Shown here one piece after another: positions 1 to 6,321 of a stretch of DNA of 9,244 nt. This DNA is from Actinomycetes bacterium (GTDB taxonomy: Bacteria > Actinomycetota > Actinomycetes > Prado026): NCBI GenBank assembly GCA_025455945.1, contig JALOLN010000072.1:1-9244 (forward strand). Reading direction: 5' to 3'. Within the stretch, counting starts at the first letter, position 1. Each line of letters opens with the position of its first letter. The position numbers and the translations under genes are program-made. The notes below the pieces were generated by a model, which saw only the letters and a program-made list of their open reading frames with translations, did no database searches and was not told the DNA's origin.

Positions 1-1076
1 CAGGGGTTCGCGGCGAGGACCAGCTGGAACCGGGCCGGGTAGCGCACGCTGCCCCGGGACCGGTCCAGGACGACCTCCCCCGACTCCAGCGGCTGGCGCA
101 GTGCGTCGAGCACGCCGTGGCCGAACTCCGGCGCCTCGTCGAGGAACAGCACACCGTGGTGCGCCAGGCTGGCCGCCCCCGGCCGGGCCAGGCCGCTGCC
201 GCCACCGACGACGGCCGCGGCCGAGGAGGTGTGGTGCGGCGCCCGCAGGGGCGGGTGCGTGACCAACGGGCGTCCCGGCGGCAGTGTGCCGGCGACGGAG
301 TGGACCGCGGTCACCTCCAGCGCCTGCGCGCGGGTGAGGGGCGGCAGCAGCCCGGGCAGCCGCTCCGCCAGCATGGTCTTGCCCGCGCCCGGCGGACCCA
401 CCAGCAGCAGGTGGTGCCCGCCCGCGGCGGCGATCTCCACCGCGTGCCGCCCCTCCGCCTGCCCGGCCACGTCGGCGAGGTCCGGGGCCCCACCCGCGGG
501 GGCCGCGGCACCGTGGGCCGATGCGGCGTCCACGTCCCAGGCGTCGACGACCTCGGCCGGCGCCTGGCCGCGCAGCACCGCGACCAGCCCCGCCAGCCAG
601 TCGACCGCCACGACCTCGGCGCCGGGCACCAGGGCCGCCTCGGCGGCGTTGTCGCGCGGTACCACGACCCGGCGAAAGCCCGCCTGCACGGCCGCCAGCA
701 CCGAGGGCAGCACGCCGCGGACCGGCCGGACCCGGCCGTCCAGCCCCAGCTCGCCGAGGAGCACCAGCTCGGCCACCCGCTCGGCCGGCACGGACCCGGA
801 GGCGGCCAGCACGCCTGTCGCCAGCGCGAGGTCGAACCCGCTGCCCTGCTTGGGCAGCGACGCCGGCGAGAGGTTGACCGTGATCCGCTGGCCGGGCCAC
901 TTCGCACCGCTGTTCACCACGGCCGCCCGCACCCGGTCACGGGCCTCGGAGAGCGCGGCGTCCGGCAGCCCCACCAGCGTCAGGCCGGGCAACCCCCCGA
1001 CGACGTCGACCTCGACCTCGACCGTCCGGCCGACCACGCCGACGAGGGCCACCGACCGGGTCCGCGCCAGCGCCAC
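1..1076 (-). CDS. yifB: YifB/ComM family Mg-chelatase-like AAA+ ATPase, N-terminal part
   Basis: ComM/YifB proteins are AAA+ ATPases; Vibrio ComM is a hexameric helicase that promotes branch migration during natural transformation. The visible 358 residues are roughly 70% of a protein that usually has about 500. They include the N-terminal lon-protease-like domain (beginning VALARTRSVALVGVVGRTVE, first codon read as Met), the segment GLPGLTLVGLPDAALSEARD, then the ATPase with Walker A GPPGAGKT (227-234), LRAPHHTSSAAAVVGGG, and Walker B with FLDEAPEF (311-318). The GTG start at 1076 is 1 nt after the yraN stop, with a G-rich stretch 7 nt upstream; it matches the family's N-terminus exactly. 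The C-terminal part lies outside the window on the left. The frame is intact throughout. In actinobacteria dprA often follows, which cannot be seen here. Confidence 0.95.
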   Translation of the reverse strand, partial: MALARTRSVALVGVVGRTVEVEVDVVGGLPGLTLVGLPDAALSEARDRVRAAVVNSGAKWPGQRITVNLSPASLPKQGSGFDLALATGVLAASGSVPAERVAELVLLGELGLDGRVRPVRGVLPSVLAAVQAGFRRVVVPRDNAAEAALVPGAEVVAVDWLAGLVAVLRGQAPAEVVDAWDVDAASAHGAAAPAGGAPDLADVAGQAEGRHAVEIAAAGGHHLLLVGPPGAGKTMLAERLPGLLPPLTRAQALEVTAVHSVAGTLPPGRPLVTHPPLRAPHHTSSAAAVVGGGSGLARPGAASLAHHGVLFLDEAPEFGHGVLDALRQPLESGEVVLDRSRGSVRYPARFQLVLAANP

Positions 1077-1077
1077 G

Positions 1078-1434
1078 TCACAGCACCCCCCGGACGTGCT
1101 CGACCACCGCGGCGCCCCGCCCGGGCTGCCGCACGCCCACGACGTCGAACCGGACCTCCGAGGGGTGCACCCCGCGCTCGGCGAGCCACCGGGCGGCCAG
1201 CCGGCGCAGCCGGGCCGCCTTGCGTGCCGTCACCGCCTCGAGAGGAGTGCCGTAGCCGTCACCGCGCCGGGTCTTGACCTCGCAGACGACGAGGACGTCA
1301 CCGTCCCGGCCGAGGATGTCGATCTCCCCGGCCGCGCAGCGCCAGTTGCGTTCCAGCACGACGATGCCCTGCCGCGCCAGGTGCGCCGCGGCGACGTCCT
1401 CGCCGTACCGTCCCAAGGCGTCCTTCGCCCGCAT
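1078..1434 (-). CDS. yraN: YraN family (UPF0102) nuclease-like protein
   Basis: YraN proteins have a Holliday-junction-resolvase-like fold of the PD-(D/E)xK nuclease superfamily; their biological role is not settled. The 118-residue product shows the family's ALGRYGEDVAAAHLARQG (6-23), the acidic GEIDIL (36-41) and CEVKTRRG (51-58), in which Asp39, Glu52 and Lys54 make up the predicted nuclease core. The helical part LEAVTARKAARLRRLAARWL (65-84) and the closing strand FDVVGV (96-101) fit the family. Length is normal. The ATG at 1434 with GGAGGTG ahead is preferred. It ends with TGA at 1080-1078, a single nucleotide before the yifB start, so the two are almost certainly co-translated; yraN-yifB pairing is common in bacteria and suggests a joint role in DNA processing or uptake. 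Confidence 0.94.
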   Translation of the reverse strand: MRAKDALGRYGEDVAAAHLARQGIVVLERNWRCAAGEIDILGRDGDVLVVCEVKTRRGDGYGTPLEAVTARKAARLRRLAARWLAERGVHPSEVRFDVVGVRQPGRGAAVVEHVRGVL

Positions 1435-1532
1435 CAGCCCCACCTCCGGCACTCACGGTGGGCGGGGGACCCTGCTGCGGCTACCGGCGCCGGGCAGGAT
1501 GTGCACGACGCCGGGCTGGGGAAAACCCTGGG
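1435..1532 (-). other. 98-nt gap between DUF2469 and yraN
   Basis: The gap contains the palindrome CCGGCGCCGG (1484-1493) inside a possible CCTGC/GCAGG stem (1471-1498), and GGG-AAAA-CCC (1518-1528 region), a very short inverted repeat. None is followed by a T-run. I find no protein candidate and no convincing promoter; the yraN ribosome-binding site lies at its 3' end. In M. tuberculosis fdhD and fdhF sit between these genes (from memory), and there is no trace of them here. Confidence 0.4.
1441..1447 (-). promoter_or_regulatory. Shine-Dalgarno sequence that decides the yraN start
   Basis: GGAGGTG lies 6 nt upstream of the ATG at 1434. This favours that ATG over the in-frame GTG at 1452, which would place the ribosome-binding site inside the coding sequence. 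Confidence 0.8.
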
Positions 1533-1841
1533 TCAGTCCTCGGGCACCCGCAGGTCGGCCTTGGCGAGCTCCTCGATGTTGACGTCCTTGAAGGTCAGCA
1601 CCTTGACGTTCTTGACGAACCGGGCCGGCCGGTACATGTCCCAGACCCAGGCATCGCTCATCGTGACCTCGAAGTACACCTCGCCCTCGGCGGAGCGCAC
1701 CTGCAGGTCGACCGAGTTGGTGAGGTAGAAGCGCCGGTCGGTCTCCACGACGTACCCGAACAGCCCCACGACGTCGCGGTACTCCCGGTAGAGCTGCAGC
1801 TCCATCTCGGTCTCGTACCGCTCGAGGTCCTCGGCGCTCAC
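1533..1841 (-). CDS. DUF2469 family protein, unknown function
   Basis: A 102-residue acidic protein of the actinobacterial DUF2469 family (M. tuberculosis Rv2901c is the equivalent at this locus, recalled from memory). It is recognised from MSAEDLERYETEMELQLYRE (1-20), the segment YVVETDRRFYLTNSVDLQVR (30-49), GEVYFEVTMSDAWVWDMYRP (53-72) and ARFVKNVKVLTFKDVNIEEL (73-92). It has no signal peptide or membrane segment and no recognisable catalytic motif, so it is probably a soluble cytoplasmic protein. Length equals the family norm. The GTG start at 1841 is supported by GGGAG 5 nt upstream and by the family's usual N-terminus. Strong conservation next to rnhB and yraN suggests a role tied to nucleic-acid or ribosome functions, but that is association only. 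Here the iron importer separates it from rnhB. Confidence 0.93.
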   Translation of the reverse strand: MSAEDLERYETEMELQLYREYRDVVGLFGYVVETDRRFYLTNSVDLQVRSAEGEVYFEVTMSDAWVWDMYRPARFVKNVKVLTFKDVNIEELAKADLRVPED

Positions 1842-1916
1842 GCCGTCTCCCGTCCCTGGTCGTCCGTGCCGGCCACGGCCATCACCGCACCATCATCCTC
1901 CCGCGCCGCCACCCGG
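1842..1916 (-). other. 75-nt gap between iron importer and DUF2469
   Basis: The gap holds one short inverted repeat, CCGTG-CCGGC-CACGG (1864-1878), with a 5-bp stem and no T-run, which is too weak to call a terminator. GGGAG at 1847-1851 lies 5 nt before the DUF2469 GTG and serves as its ribosome-binding site. No clear promoter was seen, so read-through from the iron genes into DUF2469 is possible. Confidence 0.4.
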
Positions 1917-2972
1917 TCACCGCGCGGCGAAGAAACGCGGTGCGCCGACCAGCCGGACGCGGCACTCCTCACCCGTCCGGGGTACCTGGCCGGACAGCGT
2001 GCGCACGGTGACCCGGCTCCCGGTGGCCAGTACGGCGGTGACCAGGCAGCCGTGGCCGTGGAAGCGCACGTCGACCACCCGGGCCCGGCCGAGGTCCTGG
2101 CCCGCGCCGGCGTCCAGGGCCAGCTGCTCGGGACGGACGACGACGGTTCCGTGCTGGCCAGCGGTGGGGGCGCCCGTCGCGGGCCGCGCGACCAGGGGGC
2201 CGAGGGGGCCGTCGACGGCCACCGCGCCGGCACCCGTGCGGGTCACGGTGCCGGGCACGGCCAGGGCCTCGCCGACGAACAGCGCGGTCTCGAGGTCCTT
2301 CGGCTCGAGGTACACCTCCTCCGGGGTGCCCTCCTGCCGGATCCGGCCGGCCCGCAGGACGGCGACCCGGTCGGCGACGCCGAGCGCCTCGTCCTGGTCG
2401 TGGGTGACGAGCAGGGCGGCCGCGCCGTCGCTGCGGATCGCGGCGAGCACGTCCGCGCGGACGGTCCCGCGCAGCGTCTGGTCGAGGGCGGCGAACGGCT
2501 CGTCGAGCAGGACGACGTGGGGCCGCCGGGACAGCGCCCGGGCGACCGCCACGCGCTGCTGCATCCCGCCGCTGAGCTCGCTGGGGCGCAGGGACCCGGT
2601 ACCGGCCATGCCCACCAGGGCCAGCAGCTCCTCGACCCTGGACCGACGGTCCCGGCCGCGCAGGCCGAAACCGACGTTGGCCGCCACGTCGAGGTGCGGG
2701 AACAGCGCACCCTCCTGCGGCACGATGCCGACGCCGCGCTGCTCGGGTGGGACCCACCGCCGGCCATCGACGACGGTGGTGCCGCCGAGCCGGATCTCCC
2801 CGGACCGGGGACGGACCAGCCCGGCGACGGTGCGCAGCAGCGACGTCTTCCCGCAGCCGCTGCGCCCGAGGACGGCGGTGACGGCGCCGTCGGGGACGGT
2901 GAGGTCGAGCCCGTCCAGCACGGGGGTGCCGCGGAACGCCACCTGCAGGTCGCGGACCTCGATGCTGCTCAT
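1917..2972 (-). CDS. Iron ABC transporter ATP-binding protein (FbpC-like)
   Basis: This 351-residue cytoplasmic ATPase powers the importer and belongs to the FbpC/PotA-type group. Motifs in order: Walker A GRSGCGKT (36-43), Q-loop around Gln86 (IVPQEGALFPHL), signature LSGGMQQR (133-140), Walker B VVLLDEP (153-159), D-loop ALD (162-164) and switch His191. After the ATPase core, residues from about 235 onward form a regulatory tail with the VVVRPEQL segment (277-284) expected of a TOBE domain. The ATG at 2972 overlaps the permease stop as ATGA, so translation is coupled; a much longer open frame in the same phase extends upstream only because stops are rare here. The gene ends 75 nt before DUF2469 on the same strand. 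Transport of iron rather than thiamine or polyamines is inferred from the iron box and lipoprotein. Confidence 0.94.
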   Translation of the reverse strand: MSSIEVRDLQVAFRGTPVLDGLDLTVPDGAVTAVLGRSGCGKTSLLRTVAGLVRPRSGEIRLGGTTVVDGRRWVPPEQRGVGIVPQEGALFPHLDVAANVGFGLRGRDRRSRVEELLALVGMAGTGSLRPSELSGGMQQRVAVARALSRRPHVVLLDEPFAALDQTLRGTVRADVLAAIRSDGAAALLVTHDQDEALGVADRVAVLRAGRIRQEGTPEEVYLEPKDLETALFVGEALAVPGTVTRTGAGAVAVDGPLGPLVARPATGAPTAGQHGTVVVRPEQLALDAGAGQDLGRARVVDVRFHGHGCLVTAVLATGSRVTVRTLSGQVPRTGEECRVRLVGAPRFFAAR

Positions 2973-4528
2973 GCCGTCCGCCCCACCAGCTGCGCCAGCA
3001 GGAACGCCGGGACGGCGGCGGCGAGGACGAGCGTGACGGCATACGGCGCGGCCTCCGCGTAGGCGCCCACCGCCGTCCGGGTCCACAGCTCGGTGGCCAG
3101 GGTGTCCATGCCGGTGGGCCGCAGCATGAGGGTGGCGGGCAGCTCCTTCATCGCGGTCACCAGGACGAGGAGGGCGCCCGCCGTGATGCCGGGCGCGGTC
3201 ATCGGCACCGTGATGCGCCGCCACGTGGTCAGCCCGCCGGCCCCCAGCGTGCGGCCCACCTCCTCCAGCACGGGCGGGACCTGCACGGCCGCCGAGCGCA
3301 CCGACCCGATCGCGTTGGACAGGAACAGCACGGCGTACCCGAACCCGAGCAGGGCCAGGGACTGGTACAGGCCCGGCAGCACGGCGAGCCCGAGGGAGAC
3401 CAGGGAGAGGCCGACCAGGACGCCCGGCAGGGCGTGGCCCAGGTACGCAGCGGACTCCACCACTCGCGTCCAGCGGTCGACGCGGCGGGCGGCCAGCATG
3501 CCGATGGGGACGGCGAGCACGAGCGCGATCCCGGTGCCCACCCCGGAGGCCAGGACGGTGTTGCCGGCCGCCGCCAGCCACTCCCCCGCGTCCCACGCCC
3601 GCCGCCCGCGCAGCATGAGCACGGCCAGCATGACGGCCGGCACCCCGAGGGCCAGGCCGTACAGCGCCACGAGGGCGGCCAGTGCCGGCAGCCGCAGCCG
3701 GCCCAGCCCGATCTGCGTGGGGACGCGCGACACGCCGCCGCCGACGCGCCAGCGATCGTCCCGCCCGCGGGCCCGTCGCTCGAGCAGGACGAAACCCACG
3801 GCGAGGACGACGAGCACGAGGGCGAGCACGGCGGCCGTGGTGCGGTCGAACGACGCCCGGAACGACGTGTAGATCACCCGGGTGAACGAGTCGAAGCGGA
3901 GCAGCGAGACCGCGCCGAAGTCGCTGAGCACGTACAGGGCGGCCAGCAGCCCGCCCGCCGCGGCCGCCGGCAGCAGCAGCGGGGAGACGGCCCGTCTGAA
4001 GGCGGACACCGGGCCCGCACCGAGGGTCCGGGCGACGTCCTCCAGGGCCGGGTCGACGCGGGAGAGCACCGCAGCGACCGGGAGGACGACGTAGGGCAGG
4101 CAGGACAGGCTGAGCAGCAGCCAGGCCGGGAGGAACCCCTGCACGGACGGCACCGCGGCCACCCAGGTGTAGGCGGTGACGTACGACGGCACGGCCAGCG
4201 GCAGCGCCGCCACCGCCAGCCACCACCGCCCGCCCGGGACGTCGGTGCGGGCGGCCAGCCACGCCACGGGGACCCCGACCACGACGCAGGTCAGCGCGAC
4301 CGCAGCGGCCAGACCCACGCTCCGCACCGCCAGGGCGACGGTGCGCTCCTGGGCGAGGACGTCCCACACGGTGCCCCAGCCGAGCCCGCCGGCCCGTGCG
4401 ACGAGGTAGCCGAGCGGGACGATCGCGACGAGCGACGCCGCGGTCGCCAGGACGTGCAGCGCCGTGACGCCACTCGTCCTCGTCGACCGCTGCCGTGCCG
4501 GCCCGCGGGCGGTCAGGGTGGCCGCCAC
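2969..4528 (-). CDS. Iron ABC transporter permease, two fused membrane domains (FbpB-like)
   Basis: The 519-residue protein is the membrane channel of the importer, with both permease halves in one chain as is typical of FbpB/ThiP-type transporters. Each half is a set of hydrophobic segments (about 24-250 and 280-515) joined by an Arg-rich linker near 250-280. Each half has an ATPase-contacting EAA-type loop: EDVARTLGAG (163-172) and EEVGRTLGAG (422-431), the first continuing to VSPLLLP and the second to ITVPMTAPG. The sequence LYVLSDFGAVSLL (198-210) and the AMKELPATLMLRP segment (459-471) are typical of iron permeases. The GTG start at 4528 directly follows the TAG of the lipoprotein gene, implying coupling; a weak G-rich stretch precedes it. 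Its TGA overlaps the ATPase start (ATGA). No frame damage is visible. Confidence 0.94.
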   Translation of the reverse strand: MAATLTARGPARQRSTRTSGVTALHVLATAASLVAIVPLGYLVARAGGLGWGTVWDVLAQERTVALAVRSVGLAAAVALTCVVVGVPVAWLAARTDVPGGRWWLAVAALPLAVPSYVTAYTWVAAVPSVQGFLPAWLLLSLSCLPYVVLPVAAVLSRVDPALEDVARTLGAGPVSAFRRAVSPLLLPAAAAGGLLAALYVLSDFGAVSLLRFDSFTRVIYTSFRASFDRTTAAVLALVLVVLAVGFVLLERRARGRDDRWRVGGGVSRVPTQIGLGRLRLPALAALVALYGLALGVPAVMLAVLMLRGRRAWDAGEWLAAAGNTVLASGVGTGIALVLAVPIGMLAARRVDRWTRVVESAAYLGHALPGVLVGLSLVSLGLAVLPGLYQSLALLGFGYAVLFLSNAIGSVRSAAVQVPPVLEEVGRTLGAGGLTTWRRITVPMTAPGITAGALLVLVTAMKELPATLMLRPTGMDTLATELWTRTAVGAYAEAAPYAVTLVLAAAVPAFLLAQLVGRTA

Positions 4529-5572
4529 CTACAGCAGCCCGACCCGGGTGAGCAGCGCCTGGGTGCCGTCGAGGTCGGCGAGCTGGCCGAGGCTGATGTC
4601 CGGCCCCTCGACGTCCGCCAGCGCCGGCAGGCCGTCGGCGGGGTCGACGCCCGCGACCAGCGGGTACTCGAACGTCGTCGTCGCGAAGTACTCCTGCGCC
4701 TGCGACGACAGCAGGAAGTCCACCAGCCGCAGGGCGTCGGCGTCCTCCGCACCGGTCGCGAGGACGGCGGCACCGGCGACGTTCACCAGGCTGCCGACGT
4801 CCCGGGCGGCGAGGAAGTGGTTCTGCACGGCGAGGCTCTCCGCCCCGACCTCCGTGGCCTTCTCGAACCAGTAGTAGTGGTTGGCCAGCCCGAGCGAGAT
4901 CTGGCCGGAGTCCACGGCGTCGCGGATGGCGCTGTTGTTGTCGTAGCGCTGCACGTCGTTGGCCACCATGGCGGTGAGCCACTCCTCGGCCGCCTGCTCA
5001 CCGAGGGTGATCCGCATGGCGGTGACGAAGCTCTGGAACGACGCATTGGCCGCGGCGATGCCGACCTGGCCCTTCCACCGCGGGTCGGTGAGGTCCAGCA
5101 CGCTGTCGGGCAGGTCCGCCACGGCGACCGTGTCGTCGTTGTAGAACAGGACGCGGGCCCGGCCGCTCGTGCCGACCCAGGTGCCGTCGTCGCCGCGGTA
5201 GGTCGCCGGCACCAGGTCGAGGGTCCTCGCGGGCAACGGCGCCAGCAGCCCGGCCTGGTGCAGCCGCTCCAGCGCGCCGGCGTCCTGGGAGAGGTAGATT
5301 TCGGCGGGCGAGCGGTCCCCCTCCTCCAGCAGCTGAGCGGCCAGCTCCGCGGTGTCGCCGTAGCGCACCGACACCGCGACCCCGGTGGAGTCGGTGAACC
5401 TGGCGAGCAGCGGCCCCACGAGGCCCTCGCTGCGGCCGGAGTAGACGACGACAGCGTCGTCCGCTGCCTGGTCCTCGGACCCGGAGCCGGCACCCCCGCA
5501 CGCGGTGAGGAGGAGGGCGGCCAGCGCGAGGCCCAGGGCTGCGGCGGGACGTCGCCGGTGTCGAGAGGTCAT
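4529..5572 (-). CDS. Ferric-iron ABC transporter substrate-binding lipoprotein (FbpA/FutA-like)
   Basis: This is the extracellular binding component that captures ferric iron and hands it to the permease. The 347-residue precursor has an Arg-rich N-terminus, a hydrophobic stretch (11-22) and a lipobox L22-T-A-C25, so it should be lipid-anchored at Cys25. Family features follow: VVVYSGRSEGLVGPLL (41-56), IYLSQDAGALERL (92-104), RARVLFYND (138-146), a tyrosine pair in NHYYWFEK (231-238) and FEYPLVAGV (301-309). Tyr144, Tyr233 and Tyr234 are the likely iron ligands by comparison with FbpA/FutA; the histidine often found after the first strand is replaced by Ser48. The start is the ATG at 5572; no Shine-Dalgarno is visible, and the iron box lies directly upstream, so translation may be leaderless. 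It is followed without a gap by the permease. Substrate is inferred from family plus iron box. Confidence 0.92.
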   Translation of the reverse strand: MTSRHRRRPAAALGLALAALLLTACGGAGSGSEDQAADDAVVVYSGRSEGLVGPLLARFTDSTGVAVSVRYGDTAELAAQLLEEGDRSPAEIYLSQDAGALERLHQAGLLAPLPARTLDLVPATYRGDDGTWVGTSGRARVLFYNDDTVAVADLPDSVLDLTDPRWKGQVGIAAANASFQSFVTAMRITLGEQAAEEWLTAMVANDVQRYDNNSAIRDAVDSGQISLGLANHYYWFEKATEVGAESLAVQNHFLAARDVGSLVNVAGAAVLATGAEDADALRLVDFLLSSQAQEYFATTTFEYPLVAGVDPADGLPALADVEGPDISLGQLADLDGTQALLTRVGLL

Positions 5573-5578
5573 GGCAGG

Positions 5579-5597
5579 TAAGGTTAGCCTTACCTAA
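5579..5597 (-). promoter_or_regulatory. DtxR/IdeR-type iron box controlling the iron importer
   Basis: On the coding strand the site reads TTAGGTAAGGCTAACCTTA, which matches the 19-bp DtxR/IdeR consensus TTAGGTTAGCCTAACCTAA at 16 positions. The core (5576-5595) is a perfect inverted repeat of 8-bp arms, AGGTAAGG and CCTTACCT, around a 4-nt centre. The family's regulators bind such sites when loaded with ferrous iron and block transcription, so the downstream genes should be expressed only when iron is scarce. The box lies 3 nt upstream of the lipoprotein start when the full repeat is counted, and contains the rnhB stop codon (5592-5590). TAACCT within it could serve as a -10 element, so a bound repressor would cover the promoter. 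The only comparable AT-rich stretch in the window is this one. Confidence 0.88.
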
Positions 5598-6321
5598 CGA
5601 GGCCGCCCACCTCCCCCGCCACGATCCCGTGCGCCGCGGGGCTCCGATCGAGCTCGGCCGGCAGCCGCCAGCTGAGCCGGTGGTGGACGGTGGGGCCGTA
5701 GCGCTGCAGCGCCTCGAGGTGCTCCGGGGCCGCGTAGCCCTTGTTCTCGTCCCACCGGTACTGCGGGTACTCCGCCGCGAGGCGGACCATGATCGCGTCC
5801 CGCGCCGTCTTCGCGAGGACGCTCGCGGCGGCCACGCTCGCGCAGGCGAGGTCGGCCTTGACCAGGGTCACCACGGGCGGGACCCGCTCGAGCACGCGGG
5901 GGGTCTCGAACAGGGTCGGCTGCTCCGGCGGGGTGAGGTAGTCGTGGCTGCCGTCGAGCAGCACGGCGTCGGGCAGCTCCGGCAGGGCGGCGAGCGCCCG
6001 GTGCCCGGCCAGCCGCAACGCCGCCACGATGCCCAGCTCGTCGATCTCCGCAGGGCTGGCGTGCCCGACCGCGGAGGCCGCCGCCCAGCGGAGGATCCTC
6101 GGGACCAGCGCGCGTCGGGCACCCGGAGTCAGCAGCTTGCTGTCGCGCACGCCCTGCGGTGCCGTACGGGTCCCGGGCGTGACCAGCACCACGCCCACCG
6201 TCGTGGGGCCGCTGAGGGCTCCCCGGCCGACCTCGTCGACCCCGCAGACGGCGACCAGGCCCGAACGCAGCATCCGGCGCTCGACCCGCAGGGTGGGGGC
6301 GGCCGAGCTAGGCCGCATCAT
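5590..6321 (-). CDS. rnhB: Ribonuclease HII
   Basis: RNase HII cuts the RNA part of RNA/DNA hybrids and starts removal of single ribonucleotides left in DNA. The 243-residue product carries the family motifs: GVDEVGRGALSGP (residues 27-39) with acidic Asp29 and Glu30, VRDSKLL (58-64), LLDG (121-124) with Asp123, and VKADLACASVAAASVLAKTARD (154-175) with Asp157; together these are the expected metal-binding set. WDENKGYAAPEH (190-201) and HHRLSW (213-218) follow as in relatives. The start is the ATG at 6321 with GAGGTGG ahead of it, overlapping the upstream Nudix gene. The final codons GTT, AGG and the TAA stop are unusual for this genome; TAA is the only such stop in the window. They coincide with the iron box that controls the next gene, so the operator appears to dictate this end of the protein. 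Confidence 0.95.
   Translation of the reverse strand: MMRPSSAAPTLRVERRMLRSGLVAVCGVDEVGRGALSGPTTVGVVLVTPGTRTAPQGVRDSKLLTPGARRALVPRILRWAAASAVGHASPAEIDELGIVAALRLAGHRALAALPELPDAVLLDGSHDYLTPPEQPTLFETPRVLERVPPVVTLVKADLACASVAAASVLAKTARDAIMVRLAAEYPQYRWDENKGYAAPEHLEALQRYGPTVHHRLSWRLPAELDRSPAAHGIVAGEVGGLVR

Noticed and set aside
1003..1024. Short tandem repeat of GTCGAC/CTCGAC units
   Set aside because: It encodes the alternating Val/Glu/Asp strand normal at this point of YifB (VEVEVDVV), so it is coding sequence rather than a repeat element.
1864..1878. Inverted repeat after the iron ATPase as a terminator
   Set aside because: Only a 5-bp stem and no T-run; not enough to call a terminator.
1458..3062. 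A 534-codon plus-strand open frame opposite the ATPase and DUF2469
   Set aside because: Low-complexity translation with no recognisable domain, fully opposite conserved genes; a composition artefact.
2973..4982. In-frame upstream extension of the ATPase to about 1021 residues
   Set aside because: The extra part is an out-of-frame reading of the permease and lipoprotein genes; the ATPase start at 2972 with its ATGA overlap matches the family N-terminus.
3434..5581. A 715-codon open frame on the plus strand opposite the iron transporter genes
   Set aside because: It is antisense to three well-supported genes, is made of low-complexity Arg/Gly/His/Gln-rich sequence, and reflects scarce stop codons in GC-rich DNA.
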